From positions 26,886,124 to 26,950,123 of the forward strand of contig CM054112.1 in the NCBI GenBank assembly GCA_028673005.1: a stretch of 64,000 nucleotides of DNA, read 5' to 3'. Of the stretch, positions 10,045-23,477 are shown in pieces. The notes beneath the pieces are model-generated. The model ran no database searches and was not told the origin of the DNA. It saw only the letters and a list, made by a program, of their open reading frames with translations. This DNA is from Tanypteryx hageni (taxonomy: Eukaryota; Arthropoda; Insecta; Odonata; Petaluridae). Both the position numbers and the translations under genes were made by a program. Within the stretch, counting starts at the first letter, position 1. The number at the start of each line of letters is the position of its first letter.

Positions 10045-11483
10045 TAGGGATTGCAATACCGGTAAACCGGTTTACCGGTTCATCGATAAATGGCGCAAAA
10101 ATCCTTCACTAAATTTACCGGTAATTCGGTATTTTCTACCGGTGATTCGGTACTAAAAGAAGAACGTATTTAATGTATGTTTTTAATAATTTTACCTGTT
10201 AATTATCTTTGTAAAATATATTTTTAAATAAGTCTAAATATCTAAATAATAATTTATTATGTTCAATAAAGAGATAGAATATATATTTAAATTGATTAGG
10301 CACACTTTAACATACTTAAATAAAATATTGAAAAAATCATTACACGTCTTACTTTTATTAATATGAACAAAAATTTATTTACACACCTTGTTTATTTATA
10401 ACTATCTTATTTTTACCCTGATGTATTTTAACAGATAGTAATTAAATAGAAGAATAAAAATAATATTCCCTTTTTTGAACAAACCTCGCAGCACATTGGT
10501 TCACACGCGCCAGTACCTTGACGATCCCACGAAATCGAATGATGAAGATTACGGAATTTTTAATGAAACCAGCAAATCCACAATAACGAAGATAATCGTG
10601 GAGCTAGTTGAACGCGTTTCAAATAAAATGGAAACAGATAATACAATGAAGACAACTGAAGTCATTGATTCCGATAATGTTACAACTTCAGTTCCTTCGA
10701 TATCGACTGCGTTGTCAATGAAGGAAAAACTTCAATTGGCGATAAAGATAAAATCGATGTAGCCTATGAAGATCTAACTCAAAAACAAAAAAAAAAACAC
10801 GAAAGATCTAACACATGTCGTGAGAAAGGAAATGACGTATTTTCAAGATGAAAAATTAAGAGGAACATATTTTTAAATAACTTTCGATTTCGTAATGACT
10901 TCGACCAACGAGTGTCGAATCAGAAAGAGAGTTTTCTACGGCAGGGTTGATATGCACAAAAATCAGGTCGCAGTTAGGAGACCAAAGTCTGGATATATTA
11001 CGTTTTCTGCAAGCCTATTTTAACAACCAAAGAGACAACAAATAAAAAAATCAGCGGGAATACTTATGTTTTAAAATAAAATTTTAGTTTATTTCATGTT
11101 TATAATCAAAGGTTTATATACGATTTTTGTTTAAAGTTTGTTGTGTTTTCCTTAATGTACTTATCTTTGGAGTTAATAATCGAAGGTTTATTTACGATTT
11201 TTGCTTAAAGTTTATCTTGTGTTTTCCCCAAGTACTTTAGTCTTTAGAGTTTATTTCATGTTTATTTAATCAAAGGTTTATTTACGATTTTGTTTCAAGT
11301 TTATGTTGTGTTTTCCTTAAAGTACTTATCTTGAAATAAATTTTTTATTTATCGTTTTATTTTAAAATTTATCATTTTTTGAAAATGTCGAAAGTTACCG
11401 ATAAATTACCGGTAAACCGATATTTATGAAAACATTTATCGAATTACCGGTAATTGAAAAAGTCGGTAAATTTGCAATCCCTA
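10045..11483 (+). mobile_element. hAT-superfamily DNA transposon, defective
   Basis: The ends are inverted (TAGGGATTGCAA and TTGCAATCCCTA) and are flanked by a perfect 8-bp target duplication, ATATGTAC, at 10037-10044 and 11484-11491. Eight-base duplications are the hAT signature. Subterminal regions carry repeated ACCGGTAA motifs, possible transposase binding sites. At 1,439 bp it is shorter than usual autonomous hAT elements. It contains a broken transposase with a readable C-terminal dimerisation domain. Confidence 0.9.
10475..11045 (+). pseudogene. hAT transposase remnant with intact C-terminal dimerisation segment
   Basis: The first part (10475-10762) encodes a YLDDPTK...DEDYGIF...IVELVERV stretch typical of the region before the hAT dimerisation domain. 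After stops and frame changes, 10899-11045 stays open for 48 codons to TAA. It reads ESEREFSTAGLICTKIRSQL followed by LDILRFLQAYF, the classic hAT C-terminal signature. The DNA-binding zinc finger and most of the catalytic region are missing, so it cannot be an active transposase. Confidence 0.85.
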
Positions 11484-11491
11484 ATATGTAC

Positions 11492-12380
11492 ACCAGGATT
11501 GAGTTGGGCTCACTGTCAAAGATAATGAACATTTTGAGAACCAATCTTGCGAATTTGATACGTGGCTTACGTTAATAAAGGCTAATTTTCGAAACTAAAC
11601 ATAATTTTTTTAATTACTGAGCAACTTTTAGAAATTTTTGATACTTTGTTAATAATGTTACACCCAGCTTAATAAAATATTAATTATTTTCATGCAGGAA
11701 AATGTTTCAAGTTTTGACATTTCTGATGAAGTTTTTTTTTTTCAATTTTTACATTTTTCTCTACTTTTTTCGCAATTTTCGCATTATACACCTTAAAAAT
11801 ATGCCTCTTGCATTTAAAAAGTCGCTTTAACATATAGCTTGCGCTAATCTTTATCTCACAATACCAACAGTCCTATTGACAGAAGTTTGTTTATTTACGT
11901 TACCACGATAAAAATAACCAACTCGCATACCCGGTTTTCCTAGTTCAAGAAGTCGGCAACAATTGGATATACATGACAACCATAAGTTTTCGAATAAAAA
12001 ATGTCGAAATTTTGCTGTTAAAAGTGTAAGTTAGGAAATCTTTGGTCCGTATTTGAAATTCGACGGTAGGAAAACAAAACTGCATTCATTTCTGCATTCC
12101 TGAGTTAAAGTCTGAAACTCGTACTAAGGTTATTAGTAATTTTATAGCCCAAATTAAAATTTGTCTACACTCATTCCCATGTTATTCAAATAGAAAAAAT
12201 TAGAAGAGAAAATATTTTTAAAAATAAAAATGGTCAATCAAGTCGGTTTAAAAACCTTACTACACCACTTTTCTCTGCACTGCGAATAGAATGATACCTT
12301 TTTCTTGCTTCTACGTTTTTTAGTTCTCGAGTTATAGAATCACACACATACATACAAACACTTTTATCTTATAAATATTT
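11492..12380. other. Gene-free AT-rich stretch
   Basis: No coding sequence or clear repeat was recognised. Confidence 0.4.
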
Positions 12381-12400
12381 TTGTGTGTGTATGTATGTAT

Positions 12401-12501
12401 GTTCTTTGTACGTTTTTACACCGTTGAAGCTATCGAATTCAAGTTTCGAGTGTGTGTGTGTTCTTCATACGTTTTTACACCGTTGAAGCTATCGAATTCA
12501 A
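12401..12501 (+). repeat. Tandem duplication, unit about 59 bp
   Basis: A segment with CGTTTTTACACCGTTGAAGC and ATCGAATTCAA occurs twice, near 12401-12443 and 12460-12501. The copies are separated by a short (TG)n tract, which may have promoted slippage or unequal exchange. Confidence 0.75.
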
Positions 12502-12780
12502 AAGTTTCATGGGCCATTCTATGGACCAAAGGAAGAACTTGGTCTAGGTTTGCAGACCGTGGGGTCTCTTACATTCCATGGGATCAATGAAATACTATTT
12601 CCATAAGAATGCATGGGAAATGTTGTGGAGAAGCCTCAAAATGCCCTGCAGCCCTTCACTGATGTGGACATAAATATACCTAAATATTAACTTACGATCA
12701 TGGAAAATGGCTTATTTTACGCACGAAAGACTGAATATTTTAATTCTGTTCATGTTTTGTCGTGTTACATGTTAAATTTC

Positions 12781-13243
12781 TCGAAATTATCCTTTAAGCG
12801 CAAAATTTATTAACATTTTTCAGGTGGCAACAAAGCAAAATTTCTTAATTGTTGTCCTCTTCAAAGGGAGATAGTCACATAAAGATTAATGCAAGAAAAA
12901 CCCATGCCGTGGCGTGCCATAGAGGAAGAATAGCCAAACCCAATATAAAGATACAAATGGATTCATGCCTAAATATACCGTATTGTTCGGTGTATAAGAT
13001 GCACTTTTTTGACATGAAAATAGGCTTCCAAATCGTTAAATTGCTCGAAATTATCCTTTAAGCGCAAAATTTATCAACATTTTTTAGGTGGCAACAAAGC
13101 TAAATTTCTTAATTGTTGTCCTCTTCAAATGGAGAGAGCTACATAAAGATTATTAATTCAAGGAAAATCCACGCCGTGGCGCGCCGTAGAGGAAGAATAG
13201 CCAACGTCAAGATAAAGGGTACAAATAGATTAATGCCTAAATA
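12781..13243 (+). repeat. Direct duplication of about 200 bp, offset 264 bp
   Basis: Copy 1 (12781-12978) and copy 2 (13045-13243) share most of their sequence, starting TCGAAATTATCCTTTAAGCG and ending GCCTAAATATA. The 66-base spacer contains CGTATTGTTCGGTGTATAAG, resembling the end motif of MITEs found elsewhere in this window. Confidence 0.75.
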
Positions 13244-15750
13244 TAGTCTATGAATACTATTAAAGTGAGTCAAATGATTTTTAAAGAATATTAGAACATT
13301 GTTATCTTTTGCCATTAACACTGAAAGATTTATCGCAACATAAATCGATACATTTACTTACATTTTTTCGGTAACCAAGATGTTATTTATTGTTTACGTT
13401 TGGCAAATAGTATTGACATAATCCAGATAATTTTATTGCTGGTTTAAAGATTTCGGTGCATCTATTCATGTGAATATTAAGTCAAACGTTAATGCGTAAT
13501 TATATTAAATTTACAATACAACACAAAATAGTAAATGTTAATGTAAACATCGCTTGCGTAATTAAGGAATGGGGAACGTTTGGCAAACTTGGAGTACCCA
13601 ACAGCAAAAGGAAGTAAATTTCAAAATTTAATGTATTATTTTTATTGTAATATGACATCAAAAGTGATATATCAATAAAAATAATAAATAATAAAAATCG
13701 TTTGCTACTTAAAAGAGAGCTCTTTCCCGAGCGAAGCCGGGCGTTTCAGCTCGTAGATATATAAGATAACAAAGAATTCGAGCAGTATTCAATAAGTAGT
13801 AATAAGTTCTATTAGGAGGAATATGTAATTAAGGGAAAATATTTCCGAATCAATAATTGTTCAAATTTGTAGCAGATAAAAAAATATTTTCGAGAATAAA
13901 ACCAGGTTTCATGTGTCAATAAAATAATAACTATGTACTGAACATACAGTGATAGTAAAAGAAAAATTAGAGACAGACATCTTATTAAGAGCATTTTAAG
14001 GAAATAAAAAAATACAGCGTGGTTAAAAAGGCAACACTAAAAATCGATTCAAGTGTATTTAATGTTCGTATCATTCACCATATTAGAGCATAATTGAATA
14101 AACTGTTGCTTCGCACAAAGAGAGAATATTTGAATCAAGCGACTGCAATTCAAAACAATTTGTTTTAAATTTACAAGTTCAATGTAGTTAAGTGAATCGT
14201 CTATACTATCGGGGAAGACAGCTGAAAATCTAGAGAATATGTGAGCCATAAAATTGTTTCGCGCTTTTCAATAGCAGCTCGAAAACTATTCGTATTTCTT
14301 CCGATTAACAGATGGCCAATTTCGTCAATGCAGCAACTGTTGCGGACAATTTCATTACTCCTTCCTGGTGCGAACTTCGTTCCGCCTTTAATAAACGAAG
14401 GGCTTTAGAACGCAGTTATAAATTAACTGCGGGAACTGACGTCATTATAACGGAACGTCGAACAATAATACAGTTAAATCGAGAAATATAAAAGAATGTC
14501 CGAAATATTCGCTCGATTTCTCTTTTCAATATTAAAAAAATTTCGTTTTCATTCCCGAAAGTTATCAAATAAAACCTCGTTTTCACTTTTTTCATTCCAT
14601 TCGAATTTTATTTTCCTGATTAGACATTTAGTTTTCATCTCCAAATATGTATTTAAAAAATAAACTCGCCCAACGTGGTGCAAAAATAAGGTGTTTAGAA
14701 CACTCTAACTTTATATATCGGCTTGCTAGGATCCGATTTAAATCGATAAATGTCGGTAAACATCGAATTAGCGAAACTTTCAAAATCGACGAAAATGAAT
14801 TGTCGTCGATAAGTGTCGATTTTTCACTACTACATTTTCTATGAAATTATTCGTCAGGGTTTTTAAATTTGCTTTATCAAACTCAAATTTAATATATCTT
14901 AGCGTCAAACGTCCAAAACAAAAGAGAAAATCGGCAGTTGTCATGCCAGACTTCAATCTGTATTCTATACCCTTTCTAACAATAAGAACCCTTATTCCTT
15001 AAGGATCCATACTGAGCTGACACGGGTACGGGATAAAACAATATGATCGGTTTATTGCACCTTGTCTTTAAATCTCGACCACATCTGATAATCTCTACGC
15101 GCCTTTGGCCGCTTACACGATATGATCAGCCTCCATACTCAATTTACTTCTACCGACAACCTCCAAGATGCGAAAAGAAAGATTTTCCCAAACTGAATTA
15201 ATACTGATCGTCAAATATCCCTATAGAAGGTCTAGCAAGGATCAAAATTCACTCGCCCATAACTCACTTCGTGGTTGATTAGGTTAAAAAACTACTACTA
15301 CGAGTATATTTCTGGAGCCCTGCTCTATAGTATTTTCACTCAAAAACAGTAACAAAATTTCTATTTTTGGTAGCCATACCCACAATTCATTCTCCGAGTG
15401 AGAGAGAGTCCCACGCTTTTCTTTTTTCTTGCAATGCTGTCGCAGCATCGTTCAATGTTCGTACTCGGGTCTTTTTTATACATTCATCATAGTTTCTCAC
15501 TCAACAAGACAAGATGTTTTTCTTCAAAATATTCATATGTATATGTGCATTATATTAACATCACATTAATTTTGTTATTAAATGTTCTCAATTTCGTGAA
15601 TAAGAGGCGCGATTTAACGAGTAAAATTTGCTTGTGATTAATTCCGAAAAATTAGCTGTTCCGGGTTGGTGGGCGAAGCCAACCACAACACATTCGCCAA
15701 AGTTTAGAGAACAATAAAAATCCGGTATGCGAGAAGTCATATTTTTATAT
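13244..15750. other. 2.5-kb gene-free region
   Basis: AT-rich. At about 14700-14830 there are several CGATAAATGTCG-like words that recur near 17000-17060 and 17820-17900, which suggests a shared old repeat. No gene was recognised. Confidence 0.4.
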
Positions 15751-16942
15751 CCTTAAACGACGTCACAGTTTTTTGGGGTTTTTATGACCCCCCCTCCCCT
15801 CTTTGTCACAGAGTGTCACATAGAACTTCAGATACCCCCCTCCCCCATACCACTAAGTTGTTACCATGTTTCTTAAGAAAGGAAAATTTTATGTATATAC
15901 TCTTACATAGGGTTAACAGATCTCCATAGCTAAAAGAGAAAAGTTTATAATGGAGTACACTATGCATTTCTCCAAATAATTGCAATAATTATAAAGGATT
16001 TCATATTTATTGTTAAATTGTTAATATTACAAAGGTTGTGAAAACCTCATGGGATTTATAAAATTAACCGCACCAAATACATTAAATGTTAGGTAGGACG
16101 CTCTAAAAGACAAATAAAAACTCGCTTTTCAAGTCAAAGTAGATTATGCCATCTGTAATAGTCTTTTTTCCACCTATACAAAAATCAGACAGAGAAAACC
16201 GAGAATACCTGGAAAATCTGCGAATTTGCCAGCTAAGGAAAATTAAGGAAATAACACACAATCTTGACAAAAGATTCGAAAATTGAAAAATCTAGAGAGA
16301 AATCGTTGAATCGGTATCTCTGCTCGGAGTCTATCTCAATCTAGTGACATCAAATTCCCGAGGGGATAAACCTTGTAGGTAAACCGGGAACTTGTAAATC
16401 AGGGATGGCAAATAGAAGGCATACATGCCAAACATGAAACATCATGAAATTTTATTGGCACACGAAAATACGGTAATACATATTCAGGGACGTCCCTAGG
16501 TCATTTGCCACCCTAAGGCAGGGACTGTAATGCCGCCTTTTTACCGGTAGCTTACTAATTAATAATGAGCAGGGTGGGGGGATTGAGGTGGACATTCATA
16601 AAAAATGATCATATGTAGACAGGGTGTAACAAAATTTCGTTCTAATAGTGAAAAATAAATTTAATTTAATTTTCTTTTTTTGCAGATATGCCCTTTCCAT
16701 TAAAAATGAACAATTACACACCACAAGAGAAGGTAGAACACAGCGCCGTCACCAGTCTAATAATGCGGATAGATATGTGTATGAATGCACAAGGGACTTA
16801 ATTTGAACATTTGAAGAAATAATATAAATAAAATTTATTTTTCCTATGAGAATGGACTTTTGTTACATCACATTGTTTTAGATACACTCCCTCCCCGCTG
16901 TCACAAAATGTCACATGTTCCCAGACGTGACATCATTTAAGG
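15751..16942. mobile_element. 1.2-kb DNA element with GTGAC(G/A)TC(G/A)TTTAAGG inverted ends
   Basis: CCTTAAACGACGTCAC at 15751-15766 matches the reverse complement of GTGACATCATTTAAGG at 16927-16942 with two differences. Just inside each end are a run of C with TCCC and paired TGTCACA words (15787-15845 and 16885-16920), again in inverted order. No transposase frame is visible. A degraded GTCCCTAGG/CACCCTAAGG segment lies at about 16490-16540 inside. It may be a non-autonomous transposon of a family common in insect genomes; I cannot name the superfamily. Confidence 0.6.
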
Positions 16943-19900
16943 ATGGCCCTTATAAAGTTTTAGTACAATTTAATTGAAAGAATCCAATTTATACCATTCT
17001 TATTGATAAAAATCGATAAAATGCATTAAAATAAATATTGATATTCTCCCTCGATTTTTAGGAAAAATAAACGATATTAGCGGCCGCTTTTTAGCCTACT
17101 TTCCAGAATGGAAATAGGCTTATAGTTTTGTCGTTGTGTCTGTCTGTCTGTCCGTCCCCCTATTAACTTTTGAACCAATAGAATGATGTTCATTAAACTT
17201 GGTGGAAATTTCTTGCTACATGGGCCGAGCTCCCGAGGGTAGTTTTTGTTGCGAAGATTGAAGTCCCGGGTTCGATTCCAAGAACTATCCTTCCCATTTG
17301 ATTCACATGGGAATCTGAAATCCATCGTGCAGAGTCATTTTCTCTTGCACATTAAAATGTCTTAGAATTGTAATATCGGAGCAAGTTTTGTACTATTCTC
17401 TGAGAAAAGGAATGAAGATTCTAATTTTGATCGTAGAATTTTGCTTATTGATTGTATTTCTTAGAATTTCGCGTAAATACTGGAGATTTTGAAGTTTTTA
17501 TCGCTCATTACGAGAGTGTTGTCATAGCAACAACTATTGTTGGACTCAGATTCGGTATATTCTAATAGGTACACGCGTTATTTTTTCCGCACAATACGTG
17601 TGATCAATTTAATATTCCGTTCGAATGTATGTAGTATTTTATAACGCTAAAGTATGAAATTTTGGAGCACAAAGAGCTACATATCCGCGATGACTTCAAA
17701 GCTATTTAGTTTTAAACAAATGATTAAATGGAAATTAGGCATCATAAATTCTGTTTGTATCATCTTGTTAAGAAATATAAACTTCGAAAACTATCAAGTC
17801 TTAATAACATGTATTAAAATAAACGTCGATATTTGTCGCCGATTTTTAGGAAAAATAAACGTCGATTTTAATCGTCGAATTAAAAAAATAAACATCGAAA
17901 CTACCAAGCCTAATTATATAGTTCAAGAGAGTACTTAATATTAATTTAAAATAAATGTTTAATTCCGTTTTAAGGGGTAATAAATAAAAATGGAAATTTC
18001 AAACGAAAGAAGCAAGATCTGATGACAAGACGGTTAATAAATCTTTCGTCATAAAAAATAAAGTAATATCGAGGAGCCACCAAAAGGTTGATTAAGTAAA
18101 CCAATTAAATATGTGCATCTCAAATAGATCCTGGTAATAACCATTGAAGATTCACCGGCGATTTCAATAACAATACCGATAACGACAATAACAATACCGA
18201 CAACCACAATAACCATAATAAATGTGATGATTTTAAGATAATTAATAGAAATATAATTACAGTACAAGTAATTTATTATAGAAAAACAGAAGGAAAATGA
18301 TCATCCTTCTGTTGTCGAAAACAAACCTACATCGTTCACTCAAACGCCCTCTGGGTACAGAGATTAACGTTATATTACATTTCATACAAGCCTGAAGTGA
18401 GCTCAAAAATTTGTTTCTGTACAAAGTGCATCGTATTAAGCCCTGATATGGTGGGGAATTGACCCGTAGGTGACGACGCTTTTATCATGTAAGAGGCAAT
18501 AAAGAGGCAATAAACAAAGGCTACAGCATATCATGCCGAAGTGGTCTGCGACCGGATCGGCTTACACACCGGGGATGCACCCCGGGATTTTCATTGGCGT
18601 TGGCGTCGTTGTGCCAGGTCATTATGTTTCCAAGCCTGATGCTGTTACTCCGCGTTCCTCTACTTAATTGTAGACGTACCCCGCCAAGTCGCGACATTTC
18701 TTCCGTTGCCATGGATTTCAAACAAGCAAGACCTGAATTGTCGGTTTTTTTTAAACGCTTCAGACTAAGCGAGGAAGAGTTTAATGACCCTGAAAAACGT
18801 GCGGCACATCTGCATTTGTGGCACCACTTTTTAGCAGCATCCTTTCCCTGCATTTAGCAGTCTTGCTATTTATTTAAAGAGATTTTCCTCGTCCGATTCG
18901 CGGAAAGGAGAAAATCCCCTGGTATTTACGGTGCGTTTCGCGTTAATCCGTCAATAACCTGTACTCAGACCCAACAGCGGCGAACACTTCCTCATCTTGC
19001 AGGACATCTCACGGCTGAAAATCCTTCCTTCCTTGAGAACGAACGGTACCGTTGCCAAGGATCATCAATTTCGCTCTCGTCTCCGAACAATAATATGTAT
19101 TCGAATCTTCTTTTCGCTTCCTTTACTTCCCAAGTGACTCCGCTTTTTCGTTCATGGTCTCCGTTTCCTTCCCTCACTCATCCCCAAAATTAAATCTCAA
19201 GGAAATCTCCAATGATAATAAATAAATAAAACAAAATTCGGTCTAAAAAAGCATGCTAAGTATTGCGAAAATTGATGAATCGCTTCTGGATCGCATCTGT
19301 AATTGGTGACTATGACCGCAAAGAAACAAATTGATGTGACAACAAAGTAAATAAAAGGTGATCAACACAAAATATTTTTCGATAAAAATAAACGAATGGG
19401 AAGACCTATTTCAATTTATTCATAAATATGTTCAAGATTTGGTGGATTTTCAATTATTTTAAATGTGTCAGCAGTGTCAGCAGCGATTAAGTTTTGTGAA
19501 GAAGAGTGCGCAAAAATGAAAGTTACATTTGTTTTATTTATACGTAAAACTCGAATGCGAATATTTCTGCACGGACGACTGCGAATCATTACAATTACTT
19601 GTAAACATTGGTATGTTGCTGGAAAAAGAAAACCCCTTGATTCTTATTCCGCGAGATGTCGCTTCGAGAAGAATGATGCCGCTGCGAAATTCATAGGCTG
19701 GAAAATCCGCAAATCCAAATGGAAGGATCGGGTAATCAAGCGAAATGAAAAACTAGGGTTCCTCCTTCCCACGCCAGTTGCGGTGAAAGCCATGCATCCT
19801 CATTCGCCACAATGCAGGGTGCGAACACCTCGAGAAAGCAAAAGTTCCGAATAAACTGCCCTCCGTATTTTTAACTTGAAACGTTCGTCCAGGTTAATCG

Positions 19901-20590
19901 CCAGATAAAACCACAAGCGCGTTCAAGTCAACAGAAGTGGTTATTCGGTAATCTTTGGGACTATTTTCTTGTTATAATCAGAACATAAAGGCTGAGAATG
20001 ACAGCTTAATAGATTATACATATTTACGTATCTTGTTAGTCAACGGTTTTATGGCTACACAGGAGGACTCTAAATCGTTTCTTGAATGAAATCCAAAAGC
20101 TGTACCATATAATTCAACTTGGAATGTCATTATGAAATGTCAAAACTTCGGAGCTTGTGTTACAATGCGAGAAAAAAGTGCTCATTACTAGAATGCCTTT
20201 TGCACAGTGAAAATAATAAAATTACCGATCAAAATAACTTCCATATTTTAGCAATGTAAAAAAACAATCTAAAAATAATAAAGGCATGATTTTTAGTTTA
20301 AATCCGTATTCTTAATCTTATGTATCTCTAAGAACAATTGATTCATTGGAGAGTTATCTACAAAGTTCCAAGCATGATCGCCTAAAAAGGTACTTTTTGA
20401 AGTCATTTTCGAATTGACTAAAGGAAAATTTTCCTCGAAATCCAGTCAACATAAGCCACATAAGAGTTAAACATTCGCATATGGACTAATCCTACAATTC
20501 GAGCCAAAAAGGGGTACGAAAATATTCGAGATATAGATATACAACTTTAGATAAACTTATTAGAATACTAAGAAGAAAAGGTACCGAATT
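16943..20590. other. 3.6-kb region without recognised genes
   Basis: It holds a B-box-containing repeat (17140-17330) and a patch of higher G+C with overlapping frames on both strands at 18520-18857 and 19000-19180. None of the frames, including the 129-codon plus frame at 19465-19854, shows a domain I recognise. Confidence 0.4.
17140..17330 (+). repeat. tRNA-related repeat remnant with B-box and TCTG microsatellite
   Basis: GGGTTCGATTCC at 17268-17279 matches the pol III B-box. Upstream are a (TCTG)n stretch followed by TCCGTCC (about 17136-17157) and GTTCATTAAACTTGGTGGAA. A similar GGTTCGATTCC context occurs at about 34042. No A-box or full tRNA fold was found, so this is best called a decayed SINE or LINE tail. 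Confidence 0.45.
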
Positions 20591-20874
20591 CACCCGAATA
20601 TAAGACGAACTTTTGCATATTTATTTCAACCAATGGTTGAGAGTCGTCTTATATTCGCGAACGAAGAAATAACTAAATAACAGTGACCATGGTTTAAATA
20701 ACATCTATCTTTGCACTGCAAATCGTGACAACAAATTTGAAAGATTTAAATAAAAAATAATTCCAATAATCTTTTTAATTCATTTGCTTCAAATGACTTA
20801 TAAAATATTTTTCCCAAATTAACTTCTATGAAGGAGTATCGTCTTATATTCGAGGTCGTCCTATAATCGGGTAA
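20591..20874. mobile_element. MITE with ACCCGATTATAAGACGA-type ends, copy 1
   Basis: The left end reads CACCCGAATATAAGACGA. The right end, reversed, reads TTACCCGATTATAGGACGA and then CTCGAATATAAGACGA. The interior is AT-rich and non-coding. A second copy lies at 33461-33725. No target duplication was determined. Confidence 0.6.
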
Positions 20875-22195
20875 ATACGTTATTTCTTAGGGCAAGCCAT
20901 CGATCTGGCTACAGACATTCGATGTGGAGGGGTTCGAATTAACCTAGGAATGCTAGGAATTTCACCGATGCACAGTATGACAGTAACCGAATAGGCACGG
21001 TCAGTATAAGCTGTCACCCCAGGTCAAAGAAGTGACAACACCCCCGAAACCTTCCTCCCGGAGTCAATTCTTCATTTGGTGGCACGTCTTCCACGTCCCA
21101 TTCCTCGGCACGGCCGTGACATAAGCCAGGCACCCTTTGACATTAGCTGACTGTCACCTTAAAAAAGCACGATTTTTTTTCACGGACGCTATCGGCTTGT
21201 CGGGGCAGACGCCGAAAACAACGATCGCCTTTTCAGCAACATTTCCTAATGAAAAACTATGTATATAAGCTTCAGTTGCGTTGCGTCCTCGTTTAAAGGG
21301 AATACCCATTTCAAAACATAATTAAAAAGAACATTTTATTAGCAAAATTACTGTGGTTTTAATTTCTTTAGCAACCGGAATAACAGTGACAGCAAAAAAT
21401 GTTTCACCATGGGCACAGACTGTAAATCAACTGCAAAAAAGTTACTATCCATGGTTGCTTTTTAGTGGTCATCACTTATTTTTATATACGATTAACAATC
21501 AGCATAATAAACAATTAAAAATAGGTTAACGATGACAATGTAGGATTCAAACTCGCGACAGTAACATTTGGTGTCGGACACTACTCACTCCTCTAAAATT
21601 TTCACTAAATGTACCACCTATTTTCTAAAGCAATAATATATCAATAAGAACATTTACGATCATTGCGGGCAAACATTTCCTTCGGTCGACTTGATTCCAC
21701 TCTTACACTTGAGTGGAAATAAAAACGGAATAGCAGCAGTAAACAAATGCACAGAGTGGAAGTCTTTTTAGTGATCCGACACAAGCTGAAATGTGACGAA
21801 CCTCGGGACGAGTAGAACAACGACCCAAACAATACCCGAGAGACCCTCACGGCAGGCAATCGAATCAACAATGGCACAATGACCTCGTTCGTCTAGACAC
21901 CCCGGTACCGTGCACGGTCAAAGGACCACAAGGCAGGAAATCTCGGGCCGTAAACAAGCCGTAAATCTTCCCGACTCGACACACGGGAATTAACCCATTC
22001 TGTGTCCCTCATTATCCTCAGATCCTACAAAAAAGTCTTCCAAGAAAGCGGACGTCGTAATAATAAGCATCAAAAAAACTGGGAGGGTAATGGTAAAAAA
22101 ACCGCTCGCATGCTACGCTACACCTCTAGGAAGACAATGGACCAATGGGGATGCAACCCAAGCCTCTTAAAGGGGAGGGAGGGACCAGCACCGAG
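20875..22195. other. Gene-free stretch
   Basis: A patch with higher G+C lies at about 20980-21130 and another at about 21650-22000. No supported gene or element border was found. Confidence 0.35.
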
Positions 22196-23410
22196 TGAGT
22201 GATGGAGGATATCTATGAGGGCGGAGTGAATCTGGTCAGGGAGAAGGACTTCGTGGGGGAGAAGTAAAGGGAAGATGATGCGGGTGGAGATGGAAATAAG
22301 GATGGGGTGGAGGAACGGAGAGGATAGGGAGGAGACCGAGAGGGTGGAGGGAGAGGGAGAAAGGGGAGATATGAGTATGACGACGGAGAAAGAAAGATAA
22401 GGGAGAGAGGGGAAGGGTTGTAGGGGAGAGTTGGAGGAACCTGCTGTAGGAGAGGAGAAAGCGTTGAGGAAGGAGAGAGGAGGAGAGGTAGAAGGGAGGA
22501 GAGTGGGGAGAGAGAGAGAAAGGATAGGAGAGGAGAGAAGAGAAAGGAGAGGAGTGAAATAAAGGATAGGAGAGGATAGAAAGGAGAGGAGAGGGAAAGA
22601 ACAGGCGAAGGAGAGAAAGGAGAAGAGGGGGATAGGAGAGAAGAGGAAGGACGTTGTTGTTGGTACGTAGTCATGGCTAATCAACCTCTTGGATTATTAT
22701 AACCGTAACTCCTTACACACCAGACGCACACAGAATGGAGGAGGGAAACTCGGTGCCGGCATTAGCCTACTCTTTATGAAGAGCACCAAGGGGGCCAACT
22801 GCTTAACTTCTCTTCTAAAGGACGGAGCGCTGACTTCGCAGTCTCCTCAAATCACACACGTAGGGGACGGGACGATCCAAGGTTGAAAAATCCGACCTCC
22901 GCCGAATTCGAACCTGGGACAGCTGACAGATGAGGAAGGAGAAGAGAGGGAAAGAGAGGAGAGAAAGGAGAAGAAAGGGGGAGAGAGGAGAGGGTGAGTG
23001 GGGTTGAGAGTAAGATTTGGATGAAGCATTGAAAAGAATTACGGAGGGAGAAAATGACAGGGTGTGGAAGGAAGATAGGGGACAGGAAGAGAGCAGGGGA
23101 TGAGGAGAGAGGGAGTGAGAGAGATGTTGGAAAAGGAAGAGAATGGGAGGGTAAATGGAAGGAGAGGAGGGCAAGGGAGAGAGGGGGGCAAGGGAGGGAG
23201 GGTGAGGGAGAGCGAGTTATAGGAAAAGAGAGGGTGAGGAGGGAGTGAGAGAGGGTAGGGGTGTGGAAGCAGTAATGGCGAGGGTTTTAAGAATGGGTGG
23301 GAAATGAAAGGGAGAAGATATGAGGTAGCGAGGGAAAGAAGTTACAGAAGAAAAGTGGTATGAGGGAGCGAGGGAGGGAGGAAAGAGAGAGAGTGGGAGT
23401 TAGACCTGAG
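22196..23410 (+). repeat. Purine-rich GGAGA-type low-complexity block
   Basis: The plus strand is almost all purine over long runs (about 22200-22650 and 22925-23410), mainly AGGAGAGG, GGGAG and AGAGAAAG words, with a mixed-sequence gap at 22670-22920. The long serine/proline/leucine frames on the minus strand are products of this composition. Confidence 0.85.
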
Positions 23411-23477
23411 AGCGTTCTCAATCCTCCCCTGGCCCTCTTCTGCCACTCCCGCATATACATGGCCGTTGGTCTGTGGG

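Noticed and set aside
18521..18857. Overlapping frames of 110 and 87 codons on opposite strands
   Set aside because: Neither shows a known pattern. The region is only slightly richer in G+C.
19465..19854. 129-codon plus-strand frame
   Set aside because: No recognisable domain, no splice or promoter context; it could be chance.
22118..22684. 188- and 153-codon frames rich in serine, leucine and proline
   Set aside because: They are translations of a purine-rich low-complexity tract and have no domain or splice context.
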